NCBI RefSeq assembly: GCF_008801835.1
Contig: NZ_VZOW01000001.1
Location: 186,001 to 250,000, forward strand
Source: Cupriavidus pauculus
GTDB lineage: Bacteria; Pseudomonadota; Gammaproteobacteria; Burkholderiales; Burkholderiaceae
Length of the DNA: 64,000 nucleotides
Direction of reading: 5' to 3'
The position numbers and the translations under genes are program-made. Shown here piece by piece: positions 57,385 through 64,000 of the stretch (positions within the stretch are counted from its first letter, which is position 1; the number at the start of each line of letters is the position of its first letter). A model generated the notes under the pieces. The model did not search any database. It saw nothing but the letters and a program-made list of their open reading frames with translations, and was not told where the DNA came from.

Positions 57385-58548
57385 TTAGAGCTTGCCTTCG
57401 ATCGCCTTGCGTTCGCGCCACATCTGCTGCACGAACGGGTCGGTGATGCCGTACAGGCCATGGCCCTTGCGCATGATCAGGTTGGTCGCCATCAGTTCGT
57501 TGACCACCGGCTGGGCTTCCTCGACCTTGACCTCGCGTCCGATGGCCCGTGAATACGCGGCGGCGGCGTCCGCGGAAAACAGTCCGCGTGCGTCGCCTTC
57601 GGCCGACGCGATGCGGTCGAAGATGGCCGTGGCCAGTCCGCCGAGCTGTTCGAGTTTCATCAGTTCGATATCGGCCGCCGCCGACCGCAGCGTCGTGGCG
57701 ATCATCGGCAAGTGCTCGTCGGGGTTGCTGTCCGGCGGCAAGTGGAAATGAAGCTGGCGCAGCGCCTTGATCATTTCCTCGGGCCGATGGCCCAGCGTCT
57801 CGAAAGCCTGCACCGCCACGTCGAGCGAGGGCAGGGCGGTGAAACCCTCGGCCGACAGCCGATCGAGCAGATAGGCGACATACGCCTTGTCCAGCACCGG
57901 ATACGACACCGAAGTCGCGCCGGTGAACGCCTGGTTGCGGCGTGCCGTCAGTTCGCCAACCAGCGCGCGGTGCGATCCGGTGCCGACAAACAGGAAGTGG
58001 CCGGGCGTGTCGGGACGCGGATTGATGGCATCGCGCGCGGCCTTCAACGCCAGCAGCATCTGGCTGCCTTCGTCGGAGGTAATCGCGTGCTGCACCTCGT
58101 CGACAATCAGTACGACGTCGGTGCGGGCCTGGTCGACGATCTCGCCAAGCGCCTGCGCCAGCGTGGCACCGCCCGGCTCGCCCAGGTGATCGAGCTTGAA
58201 ACCGAACTTGAAGCCGAAGGCCGCCACATCGGCGCCTGCCAGACGTTTGAGCTTGCGCACGGTGCTGGCACCGGGAGATTCCAGCTCGGCCAGTACTTTC
58301 TTGACCGCCGCCAGGATCAGCGCGGCCGGACTGCGCTGCGTATCGCTCCATAAATCCACATAGATCACGATGGCACCGAGATCTTCCAGCGCCGGGATCA
58401 GGTCGTTGAGCAGGAACGTGGTCTTGCCAATGCGACGCAGTCCGGAAAGGAACAGGCCCGAGCGCAGCCCTTCATCCAGCACGCTGGGATGCAGCAACTG
58501 CCTGGCCATCTGATGGGCGAGTTCAGGGCGCCGGTAGAGGTAGCTCAT
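57385..58548 (-). CDS. AAA-type ATPase (orphan, unknown function)
   Basis: A 387-residue P-loop protein with Walker A LFLSGLRRIGKTTF (K42), Walker B VVLIVDEVQHAIT and FVGTGSHR as sensor-like segment. It resembles archaeal-type or STAND-type ATPases of mobile or defence contexts, but no adjacent effector or nuclease gene is present. The protein has no extra recognised domain at the C-terminus. Flanks are ordinary genes, so its partner, if any, is encoded elsewhere. Confidence 0.85.
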   Translation of the reverse strand: MSYLYRRPELAHQMARQLLHPSVLDEGLRSGLFLSGLRRIGKTTFLLNDLIPALEDLGAIVIYVDLWSDTQRSPAALILAAVKKVLAELESPGASTVRKLKRLAGADVAAFGFKFGFKLDHLGEPGGATLAQALGEIVDQARTDVVLIVDEVQHAITSDEGSQMLLALKAARDAINPRPDTPGHFLFVGTGSHRALVGELTARRNQAFTGATSVSYPVLDKAYVAYLLDRLSAEGFTALPSLDVAVQAFETLGHRPEEMIKALRQLHFHLPPDSNPDEHLPMIATTLRSAAADIELMKLEQLGGLATAIFDRIASAEGDARGLFSADAAAAYSRAIGREVKVEEAQPVVNELMATNLIMRKGHGLYGITDPFVQQMWRERKAIEGKL

Positions 58549-58720
58549 GGTTTATGTGGAATTATGGGATTCAAATAATTATACGGATCCTATAATTTCA
58601 AGTAAAACGCGCGACGGCGTAAATGTGATCTATGTGGCGCAAAGGGGTGGTGAAGGTTCCACATTGACTTGGGCGCTGCCACAATTCAGTTCCCTCCGGC
58701 CCCAAACTCGTCAAAACGCC

Positions 58721-59083
58721 ATGCAACTATCGCCCGCCATTCCGATACTGCGCATCTTTTCGGTCGACAAGGCCAAGGAGTTTTACCTGGGCTTTCTCGG
58801 CTTCACGCTCGATTGGGAGCATCGGTTTGGCGAGGATTTCCCGCTCTATGCGCAGGTCACGCGTTCCGGCCTGACTTTGCACCTGAGCGAGCATCACGGC
58901 GACGCCACGCCCGGATCGGCGATCTACGTGACCGTCGACGATATCGACGCGCTACATGGGGAGTTGACGGCGCGCCAGTACACGTACGCCAAACCGGGCG
59001 TGGAAGACGCAGATTGGGGGCGGCTGCTGAATGTGAAGGATCCGTTCGGCAACCGCATCTGCTTCTGCCAGCCGGCGCCCTGA
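58721..59083 (+). CDS. Bleomycin-resistance/glyoxalase (VOC) family protein
   Basis: A 120-residue single-domain VOC protein. The ATG at 58721 starts the fold with AIPILRIFSVDKAKEFYLGF and ends with VKDPFGNRICFC. The LHLSEHHGDATPG segment and WEHRFG are shared with bleomycin-binding and lyase relatives. It may bind or alter a small hydrophobic molecule, but its substrate is not visible. Convergent with another VOC gene 13 bp away. Confidence 0.87.
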   Translation: MQLSPAIPILRIFSVDKAKEFYLGFLGFTLDWEHRFGEDFPLYAQVTRSGLTLHLSEHHGDATPGSAIYVTVDDIDALHGELTARQYTYAKPGVEDADWGRLLNVKDPFGNRICFCQPAP

Positions 59084-59096
59084 GTCACGCCGGCGC

Positions 59097-59525
59097 TCAG
59101 GCCGCGTCGTCCGGCAGGATCTGCGGATTCCACGCGGCTTCCCAGAGATTGCCGTCGGGGTCCTGGAAGTAGCCCGCGTAGCCGCCATAGAAGGTGTCCT
59201 GCGCAGGCTTGACGATGTGGCCGCCGGCCGCGCGCACTTGCGCCATTACCTGATCGACTTCCGCCTTGCTGGCAACGTTGTGTCCGATCGAAAATCCGGT
59301 CGGGCATGGCGCGCTGGCCGGCAAGCCGGTATCCCACGACAGAGCGGCCCGTGGCCACAGCGCCAGCTTGAGCCCGGCCTGAAGATCGAAAAACGCCACG
59401 GCGCCGTGCTCGAACTCCTTGCCGACGATGCCCGGCGTGGGCAGGCCCAGTCCGTCGCGGTAGAACGAGACGGCACGCTCAAGATCGGTCACGCCAAGCG
59501 TCAGTACGGAGATGCGGGGTTTCAT
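59097..59525 (-). CDS. VOC family protein (glyoxalase-like)
   Basis: A 142-residue VOC protein, beginning ISVLTLGVTDLERAVSFYRD and ending with the metal-side segment GYAGYFQDPDGNLWEAAWNP. The ATG at 59525 is selected; the longer frame upstream has no family match. It differs from the convergent VOC gene in sequence, so the two are not recent copies. Substrate unknown. Confidence 0.88.
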   Translation of the reverse strand: MKPRISVLTLGVTDLERAVSFYRDGLGLPTPGIVGKEFEHGAVAFFDLQAGLKLALWPRAALSWDTGLPASAPCPTGFSIGHNVASKAEVDQVMAQVRAAGGHIVKPAQDTFYGGYAGYFQDPDGNLWEAAWNPQILPDDAA

Positions 59526-59756
59526 GAGAGCTCCATGGAGAATCGCGTCCGTCGGATCGCCACGTCTGCATGGTCGGTCCAGCCGGTTTCGGCAAGCCAT
59601 GGCTCTACGTGACGATGGGGCGGCGACGGCGGGTGGGAGGCTGCCATTGTAGTGCCGGGCGGGCGGATACAATGCTGACCCGTTCTTGCCGCACCGAGCG
59701 CCGCCATCCGCGTCGCCAGTGAGTGATTCGTCGCCTGTGGCCTGCCAGGAATTGCC

Positions 59757-60989
59757 ATGAACACGCAGTTTTGCACGTCGATCCCACATATCGGGCGTCT
59801 TTCCCGCCTTGCTCCTATTGCTGGCATCGCAATCGGCGCGATGGCCATGCCGATATCGGCCAGCGCAGCCGCCGCGCCGGACGCCATTGCGGATGTCGTC
59901 AGTGCGACGATTCGGCCGGTCATGGCCGAATACAAGGTGCCGGGCATGGCCGTGGCGATTACTGCCGGGGGCCAGCATCGTGTATTCAATTTTGGCGTGG
60001 CGTCGAAGGCCAGCGGGCAGCCCGTTACCGATGCCACGATCTTCGAGATCGGGTCGCTCAGCAAGACATTCACTGCAACGCTAGGTGCCTACGCCCAGGC
60101 ACGCGGCGCGCTGTCGCTCGATGACAAGGCATCCCGCTATATGCCGGCGCTTGCCGGCAGCGCGTTCGATCGCATCCGCCTGCTGGAACTCGGCACCTAC
60201 ACCGCGGGCGGACTGCCGCTGCAGGTGCCCGACCAGATCGCCGACATGCCGCAGATGATCCAGTGGCTGCGCACCTGGAAGCCCACCTACGCGCCCGGCA
60301 CGCATCGCCGCTATTCCAATCCCAGCATCGGCCTGTTTGGCGAACTGGCGGCGCGTGCGCTGCACGAGTCGTTTGCGACGGCGATGACGCAGCGCATTCT
60401 TGCGCCGTTGGGGCTTTCGCACACCTGGCTCCGCGTGCCGCAGGCGCGCGCCAGCGATTACGCCTGGGGCTATGCCAACGGCGACACGGCGGTTCGCGTG
60501 ACGCCGGGCGTGTTCGATGCGCAGGCTTACGGGATCAAGACCACGGCGGGCGACCTGATCCGCTTTGTCGAACTGAATATGGACGGCGCGACGATCCGCG
60601 ACGCCGCTTTGCGCCGGGCGCTGTCCGCCACGCATACCGGCTATTTCCAGAGCGGCGGCATGACGCAGGCGCTTGGCTGGGAACGTTATGCGTGGCCGGT
60701 CGCGCTGGAAGACCTGCTGGCCGGCAACGCCGCGCGCATGGTGCTGGAAGCGCAGCCGGTGACGGCGCTGCAACCGCCGCAACCGGCGTCGCCAGACGTG
60801 CTGATCAACAAGACCGGATCGACCAATGGTTTCGGCGCCTATGCCGCGTTCGTGCCCGGGCGACGCATCGGCATCGTGCTGCTGGCCAATCGAAACCTGC
60901 CGATCCCGGCGCGCGTCGAGGCCGCGTACCGAATCCTTCAGTCGCTGGAAGGCGGCGGCGCGAACGGCTCTGCGGCGCCCGCGCGTTAA
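59757..60989 (+). CDS. ampC: Class C beta-lactamase (AmpC family)
   Basis: A 410-residue serine hydrolase with a signal peptide ending near residue 38. The catalytic set is complete: S100-L-S-K103 (GSLSKTF), Y186-S-N188 (RRYSNPS) and K352-T-G in NKTGSTNGFG, the spacing of class C enzymes. Length is slightly above the 360-390 usual because of the long N-terminal region. No AmpR regulator gene is adjacent, so expression may not be inducible in the usual way. Penicillin-binding esterases share the fold, but the tyrosine and KTG motifs favour a beta-lactamase. Confidence 0.92.
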   Translation: MNTQFCTSIPHIGRLSRLAPIAGIAIGAMAMPISASAAAAPDAIADVVSATIRPVMAEYKVPGMAVAITAGGQHRVFNFGVASKASGQPVTDATIFEIGSLSKTFTATLGAYAQARGALSLDDKASRYMPALAGSAFDRIRLLELGTYTAGGLPLQVPDQIADMPQMIQWLRTWKPTYAPGTHRRYSNPSIGLFGELAARALHESFATAMTQRILAPLGLSHTWLRVPQARASDYAWGYANGDTAVRVTPGVFDAQAYGIKTTAGDLIRFVELNMDGATIRDAALRRALSATHTGYFQSGGMTQALGWERYAWPVALEDLLAGNAARMVLEAQPVTALQPPQPASPDVLINKTGSTNGFGAYAAFVPGRRIGIVLLANRNLPIPARVEAAYRILQSLEGGGANGSAAPAR

Positions 60990-61007
60990 CGCCCAAGCCC
61001 GTAGCGC

Positions 61008-61553
61008 CTAGAGCGGAAAGCTCATCAGCATCATCGTCGCCGTGGCGCGCCCCAGGCGAACCACGCGCCGGCAGCCGTCAACCAGCAGGCGCCATGCAAC
61101 GGCCAGCGCATTGCGGTGCGAGCCGAATTCGCGTTGCAACCGGCGCACGACGCGCATCGGCAGACGCAGGCCGCGCGGCACCTCATCGCGGCAGAAGGCG
61201 ATCTTGCGCACGTAGTCGTCGACTTCCCAGAACCACGACGATCCGGCGGGAAAATATCCGACATCGCCCACGCCCAGCGTGTGGCTGACGCCATGGCAGT
61301 CGGTCACGCGCACGCTGCCTTCGAGCACCACCACCACTTCGTCGATGGTGTAGTGCCATTCGAACGTGCTGCGCGTGCAGTCCCACACCATGGTCCAGGC
61401 AAAGCCGTCCAGCGTCGACGAATGCTGGTTGCAGCGCGTGCGCGGTGTGCCGCTGCGCATCCATCCCGGTTCGATCGGACACGATGCATCGGGCAGGGCG
61501 CGGATGCTGGCAAAGGTGCCCGCCTGGCGGAGCAGATCCGGTGGTTGGCGCAT
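61008..61553 (-). CDS. Cupin-domain protein
   Basis: A 181-residue protein with one cupin fold at about 45-130: FEWHYTIDEVVVVLEGSVRV and GVGDVGYFPAGSSWFWEV, the two halves of the cupin motif, of the DUF861/EutQ-like kind. The start ATG at 61553 follows an AGAGGAGA site. The C-terminal 45 residues are basic and hydrophobic. No substrate can be assigned. Confidence 0.83.
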   Translation of the reverse strand: MRQPPDLLRQAGTFASIRALPDASCPIEPGWMRSGTPRTRCNQHSSTLDGFAWTMVWDCTRSTFEWHYTIDEVVVVLEGSVRVTDCHGVSHTLGVGDVGYFPAGSSWFWEVDDYVRKIAFCRDEVPRGLRLPMRVVRRLQREFGSHRNALAVAWRLLVDGCRRVVRLGRATATMMLMSFPL

Positions 61554-61870
61554 GTCTGATGTCTCCTCTCTTGTCGGCTGATGAGGCGATGATTGCCCGA
61601 GCCGGCAACGGCAAAACATGCGGAATCGCACAAAGCGGGTGCGCGGAGGTGGCGTCGCCAACGTCGCCTGCGTGCCGTAAAAAAAGAGCCCGCCAGGCGG
61701 TAAGGCCTGACGGGCTTGCAGGGGAGGTTATCAGGACGGGTCAAGTCCTGAGATGAAGATTAAGGCCGTGGCAATTCGCGCGCTGTAGGACTTTGTCTGA
61801 TTTTGCATTTATGGCATTTCGATGTCGCTATGGGCTTTCCGGCATCCGCGCCAATGCGCCAGCCGGCATC
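61554..61870. other. Intergenic region with terminator upstream of the cupin gene
   Basis: About 317 bp between the 5' end of the cupin gene and the 3' end of the SDR gene, both read leftward. It contains the terminator at 61679-61716. The rest should hold the cupin promoter; no clear -35/-10 pair or operator was seen. Confidence 0.5.
61679..61716 (-). terminator. Rho-independent terminator of the DprE-like operon
   Basis: On the minus strand a 12-bp stem with one mismatch (61687-61698 with 61705-61716, AGCCCGCCAGGC against GCCTGACGGGCT) is followed by seven T (A-run 61679-61685 on the plus strand). It lies about 155 bp after the SDR stop at 61871. Confidence 0.85.
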
Positions 61871-62608
61871 TCACAGCGCCAGCCGGCGGAATACCGCGTC
61901 GGGTAGTGCGCGGATGATCAGCATGATGTAGCGCCAGAAGCCGGGCACATAGGCGACGGCCGCGCCGCGGTCGATGGCCGCAAGGATATGGCCCGCCGCG
62001 GCGTCGGGGCCGATCCACAGCGCGTTCTTGCGGAAGGCGCCGGTCATCGGCGTATCGACGAAACCGGGTTTGATGGTGACCACGGCCACGCCCGCCTTGG
62101 CAAGCCGCTGCCGCAGCCCGGACATGAACGCGGTGACCATGGCCTTGGCGCTGCCGTAGACATAGTTGCTCTGGCGGCCGCGCTCGCCGGCCACCGACGA
62201 AATCACCGCAATGGTGCCGGCGCGGCGGCGCTCGAAAAGGTTGGCCAGCAAGGTCAGCAGGGCGACCACCGACAGCGCGTTGGTGCGCAATTCGGCCAGC
62301 GTCAGATCCACCGACTGCGCGCAGGCGGACTGGTCCGACAACGTGCCGTGCGAGATCAGCACGATGTCGATGCCGCCAAGCGTGGCGTCGGCCAGCGCGA
62401 TCATGCCGTCGTGCGAGCTGAAGTCGTTGGCGTCCATCACGGCCATATGCACGTGCGGCGCGCCGCGCGCGCGCAGGTCGTCGACCATGGCCTGCAGGCG
62501 CGGTGCGCTGCGGCCGAGCAGAAACAATGCATCGCCGCGCTGGGCCATGCGTCGCGCGGTGGCTTCGGCCATGGCCGAGGTCGCGCCGACGATCAACACC
62601 TTCTTCAT
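61871..62608 (-). CDS. Short-chain dehydrogenase (DprE2-like)
   Basis: A 245-residue SDR. The start ATG at 62608 overlaps the oxidase stop (ATGA). The NAD(P)-binding motif is VLIVGATSAMAEA, and the catalytic Ser and Y-x3-K are in AVISSVAGERG and YVYGSAKA. The variant GATSAMAEATAR and the C-terminal helices resemble DprE2, the reductase that makes decaprenylphosphoryl arabinose from the keto intermediate produced by DprE1. The neighbouring oxidase gives the matching half-reaction. Confidence 0.87.
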   Translation of the reverse strand: MKKVLIVGATSAMAEATARRMAQRGDALFLLGRSAPRLQAMVDDLRARGAPHVHMAVMDANDFSSHDGMIALADATLGGIDIVLISHGTLSDQSACAQSVDLTLAELRTNALSVVALLTLLANLFERRRAGTIAVISSVAGERGRQSNYVYGSAKAMVTAFMSGLRQRLAKAGVAVVTIKPGFVDTPMTGAFRKNALWIGPDAAAGHILAAIDRGAAVAYVPGFWRYIMLIIRALPDAVFRRLAL

Positions 62609-63951
62609 TTGCTCATCTCCCGATGGGTGGCCCCATCCGTCACGCGGCGCCAGAATCCCGACGAAAATGCCGGGTCGATATAGGGTGTCAGCGCTTCCCA
62701 TTGCGGATATCCGGCGCGGAAGCATGCGCTGCTCATGCGCCCGTCCTTGGCGGGATAAAGCCGGCCGCCGGCGCCGGCCACGATCGCGTCGAGCCGCTCG
62801 AACAACGCATGCAGACGCGGACCCGCGTTGGGAAAATCGAGCGCCAGCGTGAACCCCTCGCGCGGAAACGACAGCAGCCCGGGCGACGCCAGCGGGCCGA
62901 ACTGCTTGAGCACGCCAAGGAACGATGCCGCGCCGCTACGGCCGATTTCGCTCAGCAGCGCGTGCAGCGCCGCGCGCGCATCGTCGGGCGGCACCACGCA
63001 CTGGTACTGGTAGAAACCCTTCGGGCCATACATGCGATGCCATTGCAGGATATGGTCGAGCGGATAGAAAAAGGTATCGCAGTGGGTCAGGCGCGGCGGC
63101 TCCGCGCGGCCGGTGCGGTGATAGTGCAGCGTGTTGAACGCGCCGACGCTGAGCCGGTTCACCAGCGAAAACGGCGGCGTGAACGGCATGCTGCGCGATC
63201 GCGGGCGGTCGCCATGGCGTGGCGGCTGCGCATCGGCAGGGGCGTGGCGGGCGCGCGTGAACAGGCCGCGTCCCACGCGATGCGCGCCGGCCGAGCAGTC
63301 GATCCACGCCACGGTGTACTCGTGCGTGTCCGCATAGGCGTGGCACAGCGCAAAGAATTGGTCGAGGCTGGCGAAGCGTTCGGTCTGTTCCTCGACCCAC
63401 GGCGAGGCGATCGGCCGCATCTGGATTTCGGCCCACAGCACCACACCGGTCAGCCCCAGCCCGCCGATGGTGGCCGCGAACCAGTCCGCGTTCTCGTGCG
63501 GCGAGCACTGCAGCGTCGCGCCGTCGGAACGCCGCAGCGCAAGCGCGCGCACATGGCGGCCAAAGGTGCCGTGGCTCAGGTGATTCTTGCCATGCACATC
63601 GTTGGCAATCGCGCCGCCCACGGTGACGAAGCGAGTGCCCGGCGTAACAGGCAGGAACCAGCCTTGCGGCACGATCAGTTTCAGGATGTCGGACAGCAGC
63701 ACGCCGGCTTCGCAGCGCAGCACGCCGGTTGCGGCGTCGAACGCGATGAAATGATCGAGATAGCGTGTGGAAAGCAGCGTGCCGCCGGGATTCAGACAAC
63801 TGTCGCCGTAGCTGCGGCCATTGCCGAACGGCAGCATGCTCGGGCTATCGGGGCGCAGCGCGGGCAGCGCGTCGAAGCGGCTCGGCAAGGCCAGCACATC
63901 GCTTTCGCTCGGCGCCGTACGGCCCCACGAGAAAACGGTCTGGCGCGTCAT
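62605..63951 (-). CDS. FAD-binding oxidase (DprE1-like, decaprenylphosphoryl-ribose oxidase family)
   Basis: A 448-residue PCMH-type flavoprotein. Motifs at the N-terminus are FGNGRSYGDSCLNPGGTLL and TPGTRFVTVGGAIANDVHGK, including the FAD and phosphate-binding histidine region HGKNHLSHGTFG. These match DprE1, which oxidises the 2' hydroxyl of a polyprenylphosphoryl ribose. The cysteine hit by DprE1 inhibitors was not located. The gene ends by overlapping the DprE2-like SDR and begins 1 bp after the stop of a membrane protein gene at the window edge. Confidence 0.9.
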   Translation of the reverse strand: MTRQTVFSWGRTAPSESDVLALPSRFDALPALRPDSPSMLPFGNGRSYGDSCLNPGGTLLSTRYLDHFIAFDAATGVLRCEAGVLLSDILKLIVPQGWFLPVTPGTRFVTVGGAIANDVHGKNHLSHGTFGRHVRALALRRSDGATLQCSPHENADWFAATIGGLGLTGVVLWAEIQMRPIASPWVEEQTERFASLDQFFALCHAYADTHEYTVAWIDCSAGAHRVGRGLFTRARHAPADAQPPRHGDRPRSRSMPFTPPFSLVNRLSVGAFNTLHYHRTGRAEPPRLTHCDTFFYPLDHILQWHRMYGPKGFYQYQCVVPPDDARAALHALLSEIGRSGAASFLGVLKQFGPLASPGLLSFPREGFTLALDFPNAGPRLHALFERLDAIVAGAGGRLYPAKDGRMSSACFRAGYPQWEALTPYIDPAFSSGFWRRVTDGATHREMSK

Positions 63952-63952
63952 A

Positions 63953-64000
63953 TCACGTGGCGGCCCAGATCACGATCGCGCCAAGCACGCCGATCACCAG
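63953..64000 (-). CDS. Membrane protein, C-terminal end (5' part outside window)
   Basis: Fifteen in-frame codons, LVIGVLGAIVIWAAT, then TGA, in the minus frame. The stop lies 1 bp before the DprE1-like start. The hydrophobic end fits a UbiA-like prenyltransferase, whose family makes the polyprenylphosphoryl pentose used by DprE1. This assignment rests on context alone. Confidence 0.4.
   Translation of the reverse strand: MVIGVLGAIVIWAAT

Overview
The window is high-GC, densely packed DNA with no rRNA, tRNA, phage, insertion sequence or CRISPR. The Bug-type solute receptor, CaiB-type CoA transferase, stressosome genes and DprE-like pair, together with the codon use, suggest a beta-proteobacterium of the Burkholderiaceae, probably Cupriavidus or Ralstonia-like. 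That placement is an inference from gene content. About 50 genes are supported, many joined by ATGA or GTGA stop/start overlaps.

Left end (1-8335). The window opens with an acyl-CoA catabolic stretch: the 3' end of an acyl-CoA dehydrogenase, a periplasmic Bug receptor and a class III CoA transferase. A leftward operon follows. It encodes a complete stressosome switch (RsbR, RsbS, RsbT), an ATPase-SpoIIE phosphatase and two histidine kinases, one of them a hybrid with two receivers.

Centre left (8615-21427). A small membrane protein precedes a four-gene repair operon: metallo-beta-lactamase exonuclease, ATP-dependent ligase, large DEXH helicase and PdeM phosphoesterase, each overlapping the next by 4 bp. 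Then come a double-PAS hybrid kinase, a Rieske oxygenase, an Old Yellow Enzyme homologue and a phospholipase D-family lipoprotein.

Phosphonate operon (21533-28907, leftward). Seven genes form an apparent route from phosphoenolpyruvate to a phosphonolipid. They encode PEP mutase fused to a nucleotidyltransferase, phosphonopyruvate decarboxylase, AEP transaminase, a second nucleotidyltransferase, a flippase-like membrane protein, a 2OG-Fe(II) oxygenase and a CDP-alcohol phosphotransferase.

Middle (29320-41986). This part holds a di-haem peroxidase and a phosphoesterase facing a TetR regulator, an ArsR regulator with a double-SRPBCC protein, a small secreted repeat protein, a FUSC-type exporter facing a LysR regulator, and a four-gene MacAB/DevBCA-like ABC export operon.

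NRPS cluster (42385-54291, rightward). It contains an unrecognised conserved protein, a phosphopantetheinyl transferase, a 2848-residue synthetase C-A(Ox)-T-C-A-T-TE with an oxidase domain embedded in the first adenylation domain, and a VAO/4-cresol-dehydrogenase-type flavoenzyme. Hand-read specificity residues resemble tyrosine codes, more clearly for A2 than A1. The flavoenzyme keeps the Tyr-Arg pair that binds phenolates in its family, so a phenolic, tyrosine-derived dipeptide is a reasonable hypothesis. This cluster and the phosphonolipid operon are the best candidates for undescribed biology.

Right end (54470-64000). A 2-hydroxyacid dehydrogenase is next to a GntR regulator. These are followed by a hypothetical protein, an AAA ATPase, two VOC proteins, a class C beta-lactamase and a cupin. 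A DprE2/DprE1-like pair with the tail of a membrane protein closes the window.
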